Below, piece after piece: positions 27,501 to 37,822 of a stretch of 42,030 nucleotides of DNA. The position numbers were made by a program, and so were the translations under genes. The first letter of the stretch is position 1. Each line of letters begins with the position of its first letter. The notes below the pieces were generated by a model. It was not told the DNA's origin. It saw only the letters and a program-made list of their open reading frames with translations, and did not search any database. The stretch covers positions 3,246 through 45,275 of the forward strand of contig BJOX01000320.1 in NCBI GenBank assembly GCA_009731375.1, written 5' to 3'. Source of the DNA: Paulinella micropora (taxonomy: Eukaryota; Cercozoa; Imbricatea; Euglyphida).

Positions 27501-28478
27501 GCTAGAAGGATCGCCTTGCGTAACGGGGTTAGTACCCACAGTGTCCACTTTGAAGGCGTCTTTTCCCACTTACCGCCTGCCCCCTTATACCACAGGAGGT
27601 TATCATGCCAGGTCATCGTTTTCTTATGGGCTCTTATTTCTCTCGTCTCAGGATGTGCTAGCGGGTCAATTGCGTGAGCAATGAAGGGGCCCCATTCCTT
27701 AGAGCTCTTCGCCAACTGACCAAACACCTCGGGGCTCGCCACCGTCATATCCATGTCGTCCAACTGGAGAGCACTGGTGACTAGGCTTATAGGCCCCCCT
27801 GTTCGGTGTGTTTGCTCGGCAGCCGCGATAATCGCCGACCGTGAAGNNNNNNNNNNCTGGAGAGCACTGGTGACTAGGCTTATAGGCCCCCCTGTTCGGT
27901 GTGTTTGCTCGGCAGCCGCGATAATCACCGACCGTGAAGGGTGAACATGCTGGGGTACCCAGAACGACTGCGTCTTATCCGCGAAAAATGCGTTAAAGGA
28001 GTGTTCATGTTCATGGGTCTGACCCGGCTTTATATCCCCCTCGCTGAGGATGTCCGACTGGGTGTCGATCTCCTCCAGCAGGTCTTGCCAGTCCTCAGCT
28101 TCGTGTTGCGCGCAGCACACGCGACGTATGCATTGCAGCTGGTCCAACAGTTCAGCTTGAGAATCGGGCCTATATCCCGGTGTCCAGCTTTGCGCGTTGG
28201 TGGCCATGTATGCCATCCCCGCCGGCAACGTGTCTTTGAAATCCGCTGTATGCTCCGTGGCCGTCCAGTCATCATCGGCTGTCCATCCGACTAGGCAGGC
28301 CGTGGGAGTTTCTAAGGCAAAGCGATCTAATCCGTCGCCTACGGAGCCTTTGACCCGGCATCCGTGATAGGCTATCTGGGACCGTATTGTCTTTACCTTT
28401 AATGTACTCGATGGTGAAATCATACAAGGCCAGCTCCGACTGCCATCGGGCCAGTCGTCCCGTATGTTCTCGGTCCAT
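27501..28478 (-). pseudogene. RNase H C-terminus and RH-IN connector
   Basis: 28272-28478 reads GRLARWQSELALYDFTIEYI and KGKDNTVPDSLSRMP, the typical end of a Ty3/gypsy RNase H. A shift leads into a connector frame (to 27158) of about 250 codons with an acidic stretch (EAEDWQDLLEEIDTQSDILS) before the integrase finger. An artefactual 83-bp duplication with a 10-N gap interrupts it at 27764-27939. Confidence 0.7.
27764..27939. other. 10-N gap flanked by an 83-bp direct duplicate (assembly overlap)
   Basis: 27764-27846 and 27857-27939 are the same 83 bp with one difference (cgccg versus caccg), on either side of N 27847-27856. These are contig ends that should overlap, so the gap is probably not real. 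Confidence 0.85.
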
Positions 28479-28481
28479 GAG

Positions 28482-29216
28482 TCATCTAAGGGCATGATCT
28501 GTTTGAACCAATATGCTCGGAGCACCCCATAAGTACTCCCTCAGCCGACTGAACGCCCAAACTATCGCCAACGCTTCGCGTTGTCTGGTACAGTAGTTGA
28601 CTTGTTCGGGCGTCAACTTCTTGCTGACGAACATGATCGGTCTCAACTGTTTGTGGTCAGAATCGTATTGTTGTAAGACGGCCCCGACCGCGTATTTCGA
28701 CGCGTCGGTTGCTACAACAAAACGCTTCTCAAAGTCGGGGAGAACCAAGACCGATCCGCCCTCTGTGAGGGGTTCTCGTGTCAACGCCTCCTTCAGCTTT
28801 GTGTATACCTCCGCCGCCTTTGGCGGCCATTCGCCATCCGGGTCGCCGTGAAGGCAGAAGTCCCGTAATGGTTTGACAAAGTCCTGGAAGTTCGGAATAA
28901 ATTCCGAGTACACCTCTGCCATACAGAGAAAGGAGTGCAGCGCTGTGCGTGTGTTTGGGCGTGGAAGGGAACGGATAGCGTCCCGCTTCTCCGGCTTCAA
29001 CACTATTACCCCATCCTTGACTCTGTACCCTAGATAATCGATGTGGTCCTTAGCGAACGAACACTTCTCTAGGTTCAACCTGAGGCTCAAGGCTTCTAGG
29101 CGCCTCAACGTGAGCCAGGTGCTCTGCTTCTGTCTTTGAGTAAATAACGATATCATCGATGTAACAAAAGCTATACTGGTTAGTATGTCCGTAAGTTTCG
29201 GCGAACTTCGAATCAC
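28482..29216 (-). pseudogene. RT connection and RNase H domain
   Basis: The open frame reads LNLEKCSFAKDHIDYLGYRV (RT thumb), then RTALHSFLCMAEVYSEFIPN (connection), then RFVVATDASKYAVGAVLQQ (first RNase H Asp, residue 171), VNYCTRQREALAIVWAFSRL (Glu) and LVQTDHALR (Asp). It stops at TGA 28482-28484, where the family has Trp (ALRWL); the frame resumes at once with LMDREHTGR, so this is TGG to TGA. It is in a different frame from the RT palm, with the shift near 29100. Confidence 0.85.
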
Positions 29217-29655
29217 CGTACTTCGGGTCGGACAAGGCCTGATTCATGCAATCCTGAAAGATAGCCGGGGCAGTTTTCAATCCCATCGGGAGTACTGTCC
29301 ACTGGTACAGTCTCCCGCCGGCGAAGGCCGTCAGTGCCCGACTCTCCACATCCAAAGGGATGTTCCAGAATCCGTTTTTCAGGTCTAGCTTTGTAAAGAA
29401 CTTAGCATCCCGGAGTCGATTGAGGCCATCCCGCATACGGGGGATTGGTGCCTCAACGCTCTTTATGATCTTATTGAGCCTCGTGTAATTGATACACAAT
29501 CGTTGCTTGCCATCCGGCTTTGGTGCTAGCCGAACCGATGATCGGTATTCCGACCATGACGGTTCTATTAGCCGTTTAGCTAACATGTCTTGGATCATTT
29601 CCTCACAGATCTGCTCCTCCTTATTGCTGAGGCGCGATCCGCGGAGACGAGGCAT
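29050..29655 (-). pseudogene. Reverse transcriptase palm domain
   Basis: RT motifs in order: RLAPKPDGKQRLCINYTRLN (residues 42-61), KLDLKNGFWNIPL (first catalytic Asp, residue 91), TVLPMGLKTAPAIFQDCMN (about 120-138), and YIDDIVIYSKTEAEHL with the YIDD box at 165-168. The segment between the last two is longer than usual (about 25 residues). All catalytic Asp residues are intact. The frame is lost after AHVE near 29110, and the upstream piece (29681-30040) is in another frame. Confidence 0.9.
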
Positions 29656-29680
29656 TGTCTGTCCTACTTGTCGCTCTATC

Positions 29681-30402
29681 TTAGCAGTAGTGCGTCACGC
29701 CGCCAGCTACAAGAGGTCCGAAAAGTGTCTTATTCTTCAGAAATTGAGCCTTGAGATCCCGAACAAAGTCTGGTGACCCTGACTGTCGCGCCACGACTTT
29801 GTCGATGATCTCTTCGACCGGTTTCTGGTCTCTCGGGTCATCCGGGTACTCTAAGATAGAGTCCGGATCCTCAACCTCATCCTTCGCGTCCCTACCTGGG
29901 TATCGCGTGGTGGACTGGTTGTCCCATGTCGCGAATTCCTGAAGTTCTACTATCATATCGGCGTACTGCTTCGCTGCCGACTTGTGAAAGAACCCCGGAA
30001 AAATCTGAAAGGCAATATTAATCTCCCGCATGTCATCCACCTTTCGGGTCAGTAGTTTGGTTCTGTATACCAGACCATCCTGCCTTGATCCTAGTCAGAA
30101 TGCCATGAGTGGTTTAGCCTGTCGACTGGGTATCGGTATTGGGTCATCGACCACCCTATCCAATACATCCCTCCACCACATCACGGTGGGGTGTATCGGG
30201 AGTATGATGGTGATGTCTTCACCCCGATCCAAGCTGTCAGCCAGGAGTTTCGGCACCTTCGATAGGTTCTCGGGCTGGATGGGCTCCGATCCCTGGTACC
30301 ATAGTTTTAACTTTTCCATCACATTATCGTCCTCGGTGAGGCGTTTAGATGCATGAAAAACCAGGCTCGATTTGACCCTTATGAATTCATGTGGCTGTTT
30401 CT
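29681..30402 (-). pseudogene. Protease-RT linker of pol
   Basis: Two open pieces: 30095 to about 30400 (LTEDDNVMEKLKLWYQGSEP, PIHPTVMWWRDVLDRVVDD) and 29681-30040 (MDDMREINIAFQIFPGFFHK, LEYPDDPRDQKPVEEIIDKV). They are hydrophilic, without recognised catalytic motifs. The second ends about 25 bp before the RT frame opens. A C-run and 10-N gap (30428-30437) lie at the upstream edge. Confidence 0.6.
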
Positions 30403-30437
30403 GCCCCCCCCCCCCCCCCCCCCCCGGNNNNNNNNNN

Positions 30438-31052
30438 CGTGCCAGCGGGCGTAACACGCTGCTGTGTCCGTATATCATGCGGTATGGGGGGTGCGGGAGG
30501 GATTAAGGTCACCTGCGCTCTCCCCCTATACGGGTGATCTATCGGACGCTCTGGACTAGGGTTAAGTATGGGGTATTCCGCCACGTGTCGGCCCCTTCCA
30601 TACTTAATAACATCCTGCCCTAATAAAAGCTGAGCTTCCATCATCTTCAGATCAGGTTTACCCAGCACTATTGTTCCCGGGAAATCTGGCACCACCAAGA
30701 CGTGTATTGTGTATGTCATGCCAGTCGGGAATTCCACCGTCAACGGACTACGACTAATGATCGCACTTCGTCCGTCGTTAGCCCCCCGGATATATCCGAG
30801 TTTTCCCTCGCGCGTGAAATCGAATAACTTTCCGAATTTATCTATAAATTTTTTACCCGCGAAGGTGATTTGTGCCATGCTATAGTTACCGGTGTCCAGG
30901 TTGGCGTTGAGCTCTCGCCAAAATAAACGGGTGTAGCTCATGTCCCTTGCCTCCGCTGCAGGGAGGTCCTGGGGGTTCGGCTGTCGACATGAGGGCTTGT
31001 TGCAATTCCATTTCAGCATACCTGCGTGCCATCCGGCGTTGTGCATCGCCAA
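30438..31052 (-). pseudogene. Aspartic protease (retropepsin-like)
   Basis: The frame reads RLFWRELNANLDTGNYSMAQ with the catalytic D-T-G triad at residues 53-55 (about 30896). There follow KFGKLFDFTREGKLGYIRGA and VVPDFPGTIVLGKPDLKMM, with a hydrophobic-Leu-Gly pattern like the second half of retropepsins. The frame differs from the upstream 261-codon ORF, with which it overlaps (30886-31052); the shift is near 30960. It runs into the C-run and gap at about 30437. Confidence 0.7.
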
Positions 31053-31955
31053 GCTTGTCCGGGTCCACCAAGGGTGTTAGTCCCATCTGGCTAACTAGCG
31101 CCGGAGCAACGCTGGGGCCATCCCGTGGGCCCGGGAGCACTACAGGATTCTGTGCTGTGAAGGGTGATGCAGTATATATGTTGTCTGTGTGTGGGGGGAA
31201 GGCGTGGTCAATATGCGGTATATTCGGGTGATTAATATCGGAACCGGCCACCGTTCCCGGGGCTTCACGACCGAGCAAAGACCGTTGACGTGCTATTTGT
31301 TGTTTTGCCCTGGCTTTAATTTTAATCACCTTGTTCTCAAAAGGGGCTGTTTTCTGTAGTGAGGCGACTGGGATGGAACCTGCCTTGCTTACGCAGGTGC
31401 CCGCTGTGCGGACACCGCAACTTAGCCCGTCCATTTTACCATCATTCTCACTAGTCGCCTGTGCGGCATCGTCTTCGGGTGGAGATGGGTGAGGGTCCGC
31501 AGGTACATTGTTGTGGAAGGTCGTCACCTCAGGTGAAGGTGTACGGCCACGACTACTGTTGTGCCCCTCTGTTATCTCTTCGTTCACCCCTGCCGTAGCA
31601 GTATTATTGACTGTGATCGAGGGGTCTGCGACCCCCGTAATACTATCTACTTGTGCTATAGTTGGGAGCACAGCGTCGGTGACTCGATACTGACTTGCAA
31701 TTGTGTCGCCTGACCTGGCGTTGGTGTAGCCTCCATTCTGATTGTCTTATCTGCCACTGGTGCGGGTGGGGACACAGCAACCCTAGCCGTCGGTGACCCG
31801 ATATTGGCTTGTGTCACCTGACCTGGCATTGGTGTGGCCTCGTTACCATCACCCTGTTTACTAGTGTTTCTGTTACTGCCGCGCCTGTCCTGACAACTAG
31901 TCCAGCACCCTCTGCGGTGGCTATCGTTTCCAACGGGTGTGCAAAACGCACCCGC
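30886..31955 (-). pseudogene. Gag C-terminal region, frame-shifted
   Basis: Frame 30886-31671 (open further upstream) encodes a Pro/Ala/Asn-rich polypeptide (PLVDPDKLGDAQRRMARRYA near its end). Between 31680 and 31955 other frames read KSYKKRKFKSLTINGKGTRK and a tandem pair of about 60 bp (TPMPGQVTQANIGSPT then TPTPGQATQLQVSIESPT). At least two frameshifts are needed to connect it to the ORF above. Confidence 0.5.
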
Positions 31956-33644
31956 TTACGTGTGCCCTTTCCGTTGATTGTCAAGGACTTGAATTTGCGC
32001 TTCTTGTAGGACTTTTGTCCGCTGGCTGGCCTTGGCCTGCACAACACATGCGACGTGTTGTTTGCGTTTGCGTTTGCGTTTGCGTGCTGTGGGCTTACCC
32101 ATCTGGCTCAGGAGTGACTCCTGCCCGGGCATGTATGCCGCGAACATGTCCGCCGCCGGGAATCGGCTCTTGAGCATTTCGGCTTCCGCATCGAAGGCGG
32201 CGCACCAACTCGCCACGTGCTCGTTTGGCATCAGAGAGACCCGTCCGTGTTCGCCAACGTCCGGGAATGGCAAGTTCATGTGTGCCTGCTGTTTGGGGCA
32301 GGGCACCCAATCGCCATCTTCCGGCCTTTTGACCTTCGACTCTCCCGCCTTGTATCGGCGTATATACCACTTCATCGCTATTGGATGCTGTGGGGTGCCC
32401 GGGATTGTGTGCCATCGCTGACAAGACTTCCCCATGAGGCAAGGCCATACCCAAAATTGACGTTCTGGTAAGCAGTTAAAGGCCAGGGCGTGATGGTAAT
32501 AATCACACAGAGTATTCGACTTGACCGTTGGCGGGTTGCCAAGGTCTTCTAACCTCTGTATCCCGTACGGGCAATTAACCGGACCAGGTTCGATGGATAA
32601 TGAGCTGAGAGGGTGATTGGTTTGCAGTGGGATTGTTCGTGTTTTCTTTTTCTTCGTCGCCGGCTGACGTGAGGGCGGGGCCCCTTGTGTCTGGCTAACC
32701 GGCGGTGGTGCGGGAGGTAACATGGGGGGTGGTAAGGGCGGTGGTGAGTAGATGGGCATAGTAAATTGTGGTGGTTGGTAAGTATGAGGTGGCGATGTCA
32801 AGCCCACCGGTGGTGGAGAATGAAATCCCGAAGTTGGTTGTTGGGCATATGGGTTAGGGCTACCCCCCGCTGGAGAAGATGTAGATGCGTATGGATTTGG
32901 AGAATGTCGCAGACCCTGGCCCCAATACGGGTTCGAGGAGCTCGATGAGCTCGACGATGATGACCAGTATGGGTTAGGTGAACTCGAGGGGGATCTCTGA
33001 TAGGAGCTGGACCCCGTATAAGAGTGGTCTCCCCATGAGGTGGATGTGACGAAGGACAGTATGTCAAACTGTGGTTCGTTCGCCTTGGCCTGATGATCCG
33101 GCAACGACAATCCCACAGCCTGCATTGCTTGCAGCAGGATGTTTGCTCTTCGCATACGTTCGTCCTTGTCAGATTTAGGACCGAATATCTTCTTCACAAA
33201 ATTTGCATCCCACGCGGATAATTCGACCAACCGATCAACGCGAAAGCTCTGAAGCAAGAATGCTCGGTCATCGGCATCTTGTGCCTGTGACAAGACATTT
33301 CGAATGTATCTCTCCCCTGATGTTCGACCTTTGGTGGTTGTTGCTCTAGCGATACCCTTGAGCACTGCCACTAGTAACATCGCCCAATCGGCTCGAACAA
33401 GGGGCGTGATCAACTTTTGTGGAAGATCAACGATTTCGTTGTGGGCAACATCGGCCTCCCACATACGTTGTGCAATTGCCGACACAAGGTCTGCGACTAT
33501 AACAGGGTCGCACATGAAACCCCAATTGGCTCCCTTGACAAATTGTTCAAGCAGGTGATGAGGTCGCATGGGAGGCTTCAAGTGTCCCCCCTGGATCAAT
33601 CTGCCCGCTTCTTCGTCCCATTGGGGCCACTTGTGTGTCAGCAA
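31956..33644 (-). pseudogene. Gag-like ORF, second part (562 codons)
   Basis: Directly in frame with the upstream 326-codon ORF, separated by TAA (33648-33650) and two sense codons. N-terminal part alpha-helical in composition (TSGERYIRNVLSQAQDADDR). Middle low-complexity Ser/Pro/Tyr region with SPNPY and NPYW repeats. Then a Pro-rich stretch, a Cys/His cluster (CDYYHHALAFNCLPERQFWV continuing PCLMGKSCQRWH) and a Lys/Arg-rich tail (ARKRKRKRKQ). No classic CCHC knuckle. Called gag by position and composition. Confidence 0.6.
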
Positions 33645-33647
33645 GTC

Positions 33648-34628
33648 TTAGGAAGCCCACCGACTGGCTTTGCTGGCTAAAATCTGTTTAGTGTCGGCTG
33701 CAGTTAGGCTGAACTGCCCAATCGTGCTGTCCAGACACGTGTAGCCCAACAAAAGCAAAATACCCTCGCCGTAATCGATGTTGACTTGCGGGTTGTATTT
33801 TCCATAGTCGAATGTTGTGGCCTTGTCTAGCAGAGCTCGTTCGACCAGCTTGTCGTTCGCAGTCTTTTGTTGTTCAGTGGTCTTTGGAGGTCGGTTATGC
33901 CCTTCCCCCCCGTTGTTTCCCGGAGGCGGGACAATTACCTTCCTGTGGAAGAAAACGAATGTCGTTCCCTCTGGGACGATAGTTGCTCTGCCATCGTTGC
34001 CATATGTGACATGAACCTCGTTCGCTAGGCGAATTCGGAGGATATCACTGATGGTCTGTGCGACCAACTCGCACATGGCGAGGAAATTGCACCAGTAGAG
34101 CTTGACCGCCGGATGGGGAGCGACTTTCTTGACCACCGCTTTTCCACTTCTGACGAACTTCTCAAACACCATGTTGGCCTTGAAGTATTTAAACTTCGTT
34201 GCTATCCTACCCACCCAGGTCCACTGATGCTGTTCGATAGTATCAAGCAGCTCGTTAAGGGTGTCCCGGGCTTGGGCAGCTGCTGTTGAGTCGTCCTCTG
34301 AGGGGAGAAGCTGTCGTTTCCAGCTCTTGTGCTCTGTTAGGGTGAGGTTCCAAATTGCAACCGCAGCCCCTAGGTTTCGTGCCGATACTATATTCCAAGC
34401 TTGTATCTCCGAGATAAAAACCAGCAACCCTGCCGAGTTGGGCCACTTTGTGTCTATGGCTAGTTCTTTATCTGGGTCCTGTGTGAAAGGGAAAGTGAGA
34501 GAGGGTTGCAGATCCTTTTTCTCGACGAATAAGGTATTCAGCAAAGCTTGATACCTTTGGTGGTTGATCTGCCACGCTTCGTCTAATAAGGAGTCACGCA
34601 CGGTTGCTAAAACCCTGTAGAGGTCCAT
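33648..34628 (-). CDS. Gag-like ORF, first part (326 codons)
   Basis: Starts ATG at 34628 (MDLYRVLATVRDSLLDEAWQ) and ends at TAA 33648-33650 after SKASRWAS. It is mostly helical-looking with no low complexity. I recognise no conserved domain, but it is the first long ORF after the leader, as gag should be. The next ORF continues in the same frame two codons later, so the two form either one protein interrupted by a mutation or a readthrough pair. Confidence 0.6.
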   Translation of the reverse strand: MDLYRVLATVRDSLLDEAWQINHQRYQALLNTLFVEKKDLQPSLTFPFTQDPDKELAIDTKWPNSAGLLVFISEIQAWNIVSARNLGAAVAIWNLTLTEHKSWKRQLLPSEDDSTAAAQARDTLNELLDTIEQHQWTWVGRIATKFKYFKANMVFEKFVRSGKAVVKKVAPHPAVKLYWCNFLAMCELVAQTISDILRIRLANEVHVTYGNDGRATIVPEGTTFVFFHRKVIVPPPGNNGGEGHNRPPKTTEQQKTANDKLVERALLDKATTFDYGKYNPQVNIDYGEGILLLLGYTCLDSTIGQFSLTAADTKQILASKASRWAS

Positions 34629-34659
34629 GACATGGACGCGATCCAGAATACAGAGTTTC

Positions 34660-35113
34660 TAACAATCACAAACCACCTCCGGACCACCTGCGAACCACCT
34701 CCGGACCACCTGCGCACCACCTCCGGTACATGTACCGGCCCACCTCCGGACCACCTCCGGACCACCTACCGTACATGTACCGATTAATACATTTTAATAC
34801 ATTCCAATGACTTTTAATTCAGTTTAGCTTTTAGCTTTGTCCTCCGCACCCCCTCCGGTACATGTACCGTACACCGTACATGTACCGCAGAATCTCTTTT
34901 AATCTTGATTTTAATATTAATACATTCCAATGGAGTTCTAATTGAGTTCACCTTGTCAAGACAGCGACTTCAAGAATGCAGGATCTCTAAGTGAGAGTAC
35001 ATGTGCCGTACATGTACGGTACTGACATATACGGCACTGTTGAATGAGTTTAGATTGTCTAGACACTCCGCCAATTAAACAATGATTCCTTACGTATGAT
35101 CTACAGCACTCTC
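34660..35113. promoter_or_regulatory. Retroelement leader with ACCACCTCCGG repeats and GTACATGTAC palindromes
   Basis: Six or more ACCACCT-CGGACC/GAACC units at 34674-34770. The perfect palindrome GTACATGTAC recurs at about 34729, 34773, 34859, 34876 and 35010, often extended to CCGGTACATGTACCGG. A tag, taatacattccaatg, occurs twice (about 34795 and 34919). No ORF. It lies immediately 5' of gag on the - strand. Confidence 0.6.
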
Positions 35114-36013
35114 NNNNNNNNNNNNNNNNNNNNNNNNNNNNNNNNNNNNNNNNNNNNNNNNNNNNNNNNNNNNNNNNNNNNNNNNNNNNNNNNNNNNNNN
35201 NNNNNNNNNNNNNNNNNNNNNNNNNNNNNNNNNNNNNNNNNNNNNNNNNNNNNNNNNNNNNNNNNNNNNNNNNNNNNNNNNNNNNNNNNNNNNNNNNNNN
35301 NNNNNNNNNNNNNNNNNNNNNNNNNNNNNNNNNNNNNNNNNNNNNNNNNNNNNNNNNNNNNNNNNNNNNNNNNNNNNNNNNNNNNNNNNNNNNNNNNNNN
35401 NNNNNNNNNNNNNNNNNNNNNNNNNNNNNNNNNNNNNNNNNNNNNNNNNNNNNNNNNNNNNNNNNNNNNNNNNNNNNNNNNNNNNNNNNNNNNNNNNNNN
35501 NNNNNNNNNNNNNNNNNNNNNNNNNNNNNNNNNNNNNNNNNNNNNNNNNNNNNNNNNNNNNNNNNNNNNNNNNNNNNNNNNNNNNNNNNNNNNNNNNNNN
35601 NNNNNNNNNNNNNNNNNNNNNNNNNNNNNNNNNNNNNNNNNNNNNNNNNNNNNNNNNNNNNNNNNNNNNNNNNNNNNNNNNNNNNNNNNNNNNNNNNNNN
35701 NNNNNNNNNNNNNNNNNNNNNNNNNNNNNNNNNNNNNNNNNNNNNNNNNNNNNNNNNNNNNNNNNNNNNNNNNNNNNNNNNNNNNNNNNNNNNNNNNNNN
35801 NNNNNNNNNNNNNNNNNNNNNNNNNNNNNNNNNNNNNNNNNNNNNNNNNNNNNNNNNNNNNNNNNNNNNNNNNNNNNNNNNNNNNNNNNNNNNNNNNNNN
35901 NNNNNNNNNNNNNNNNNNNNNNNNNNNNNNNNNNNNNNNNNNNNNNNNNNNNNNNNNNNNNNNNNNNNNNNNNNNNNNNNNNNNNNNNNNNNNNNNNNNN
36001 NNNNNNNNNNNNN
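35114..36013. other. Assembly gap (900 N)
   Basis: Unsequenced; GTAT repeats begin at its right edge. Confidence 1.
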
Positions 36014-36159
36014 TGTATGTATGTATGTATGTATATATGTATGTATGTATGTATGCATCTGTGTACAATATATATTTTGTACCTCATCACTGTCATCGTC
36101 CTCGTCATCGCGGGGAAGAAGTGACATTATGCCGCGCAGGCCCTCGCGCTACAAGTATG

Positions 36160-36190
<31 letters not shown>

Positions 36191-36435
36191 TAGTATGTAT
36201 GTATGTATTTATGCATGTATGTATGTATGCATGTATGTACGTATGTATGTATGTATGTGTGTATGTATATATGTATGTATGAATTGTGTGTGTATGTATG
36301 TGTGAGTGTATGTATGTATGTATGCATGTCTGCAACCGAAATGCCGAACTGGAGACCACCAGACGCGTCAGGCGCCTGAATGTATGTAAGTAAGTAAGTA
36401 AGTAAGTATGTATGTATGTATGTATGTATGTATGA
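36014..36435. repeat. (GTAT)n arrays
   Basis: GTAT at 36014-36056 and 36156-36326 with short unique DNA between, and GTAA/GTAT at 36384-36435. Confidence 0.95.
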
Positions 36436-36928
36436 GGTGATGTCTGTTACCCACCGGGTAGCGACGTGCGCGGGGGGCGTCAATCATATACCGTCGCTCA
36501 GGTTGGCGGGCTGGAGGCGAGGGGTAATGCCAATCGTATGACAAAGACGACGAAGAGGACGAAGAAGGGCTTGCTGGCGGAGGCATGAAGTAAGGCCATC
36601 CATATGGCGGGGTAGGAGGGCTGGGCGAAGACGACGAAGAGGACGAAGAAGGGCTTGCCGGCGGAGGCATGGCGTAAGGCCATCCATATGGCGGGGTAGG
36701 AGGGCTGGGCGAAGACGACGAAGAGGACGAAGAAGGGCTTGCCGGCGGAGGCATGGCGTAAGGCCATCCATATGGCGGGGTAGGAGGGCTGGGCGAAGAC
36801 GACGAAGAGGACGAAGAAGGGCTTGCTGGCGGAGGCATGGCGTAGGGCCATCCACATGGCGGGGTGGACGCAACGGATGGGGTGGACGCAGCGGGTGGGG
36901 TGGACGCAGCGGGTGGGGTGGATACTTC
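36436..36928 (-). CDS. Pro/Ser-rich ORF with 28-residue (84-bp) tandem repeats
   Basis: catatg-gcgggg tags recur at 36601, 36685, 36769 and 36853, a period of exactly 84 bp. The - strand frame reads three STPPAA units, then repeats of MPPPASPSSSSSSSSPSPP followed by TPPYGWPYA, then LSYDWHYPSPPARQPERRYM before running into GTAT arrays. Other frames are open too because the unit is a multiple of 3. This frame is preferred because the upstream STPPAA and downstream parts have matching composition. It resembles extracellular-matrix or wall-type Pro/Ser-rich proteins. It lies between the candidate 5' LTR and the gag leader. Confidence 0.4.
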
Positions 36929-36996
36929 TTTCTTTGCTTAGGAGAGTGGCTCTTTTTCAAATTGCTGAAATGAAATTTGGAGGATATAAAAATTTA

Positions 36997-37009
36997 GGCT
37001 GGGACTCCA
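36997..37009 (-). promoter_or_regulatory. Possible primer-binding site
   Basis: The - strand reads TGGAGTCCCAGCC four bases inside the LTR end. The TGG start and position suit a tRNA primer site, but I cannot match it to a tRNA. Confidence 0.25.
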
Positions 37010-37013
37010 CTTT

Positions 37014-37403
37014 TGTCGGTTATAATCAAAAGATATTATTTATTGTAAGCCGGGGCCCTATTAATCCTTCCAATTCCACAGCACTCTGAAAATAATCTAA
37101 TCTTCCTCCTCTGCAAAGAGAGGAAACCAATATGGCGGAAAATGTAGGAGACTGTCAGAGCCAAGCAACAAAAAGGAAAAAGAGAGGCATTTCCCAGTGT
37201 CAACCCTAACGATAATATTATACTGCTTAAAAAAGTAGTACCGGTTATGAATCGTAATATTATCGTTTTCAACCGGCTCAAAAGTTTTTAAAACAAAAAC
37301 AGATATAACTATATTTTAAAGAGCTATAGCTCTTCTATACATCACTGTGTATAGGGGTATAAGAAAAAGGTCGCAGTATGATATTTACCTATCTGCGCCT
37401 ACA
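37014..37403 (-). repeat. 5' LTR (candidate)
   Basis: On the - strand it begins TGTAGGCGCAGATAGG and ends CCGACA, giving TG...CA ends and 390 bp. It is a direct repeat of 21715-22136. Confidence 0.6.
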
Positions 37404-37822
37404 TGATATATATGGGCGGAGCTTGGAAGCTTGGACCCCATAGGGCCTGCCAGTAGAGGCCCCCCGGTAAATTCTATATATATTACATTTAACCGTTGAC
37501 CGGAGTGGGGATGGTTGTTCAAGTAGCCTCCTGTAAGTTCCGCTGCTAAAGCTGTGGTATCCTTATTCATTAACCTCCCACGTTAATAGCGTTGACCCCA
37601 ACCTGAAGCATATGTTTTTGACTTAGGGCATTTTAAGCGTTGGTAAAACGGTTATCTGACTGTGTGTAAAAAAAATCACTTCTTTTTCTTTATGTCCTTC
37701 TTTTTCCGAGCACCTTCTTCTTTATATCGTCCTTGTTTCAAGTGACGCCTCACCCTTTCTTTCCGTAGCCGCCGCCAAGTACGAAACAACATGATGCGCC
37801 CGAAACATTATAGCTTGTATCT
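37404..37822. other. Spacer between LTR and NTPase gene
   Basis: Unique sequence with T-rich patches (about 37665-37760). No convincing ORF. Confidence 0.5.

Larger units (their letters stand above)
21715..37403 (-). mobile_element. Decayed Ty3/gypsy LTR retrotransposon, about 15.7 kb including gaps
   Basis: On the - strand, between two direct repeats: leader, gag-like ORFs, aspartic protease, RT, RNase H, integrase, a pol C-terminal extension, a third ORF, a polypurine tract and the 3' LTR. The RT-RH-IN order is that of Ty3/gypsy. Frames are broken by several shifts and stop codons, so the copy is inactive as assembled. The two LTRs differ by roughly 10% by eye, indicating an old insertion. 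No matching target-site duplication was found, and sequence between 34.65 and 37.0 kb (gap, microsatellites, Pro/Ser repeat) may be secondary insertion. If the two direct repeats belong to different insertions, only the 22.1-34.6 kb part is secure. Confidence 0.75.

Noticed and set aside
34676-34760. Zinc-finger or promoter array call for the ACCACCTCCGG repeats
   Set aside because: No basis to name a binding protein; kept only as a repeat cluster.
37036-37281. - strand 81-codon ORF inside the right-hand LTR
   Set aside because: Not conserved in the other LTR copy, which has indels there.
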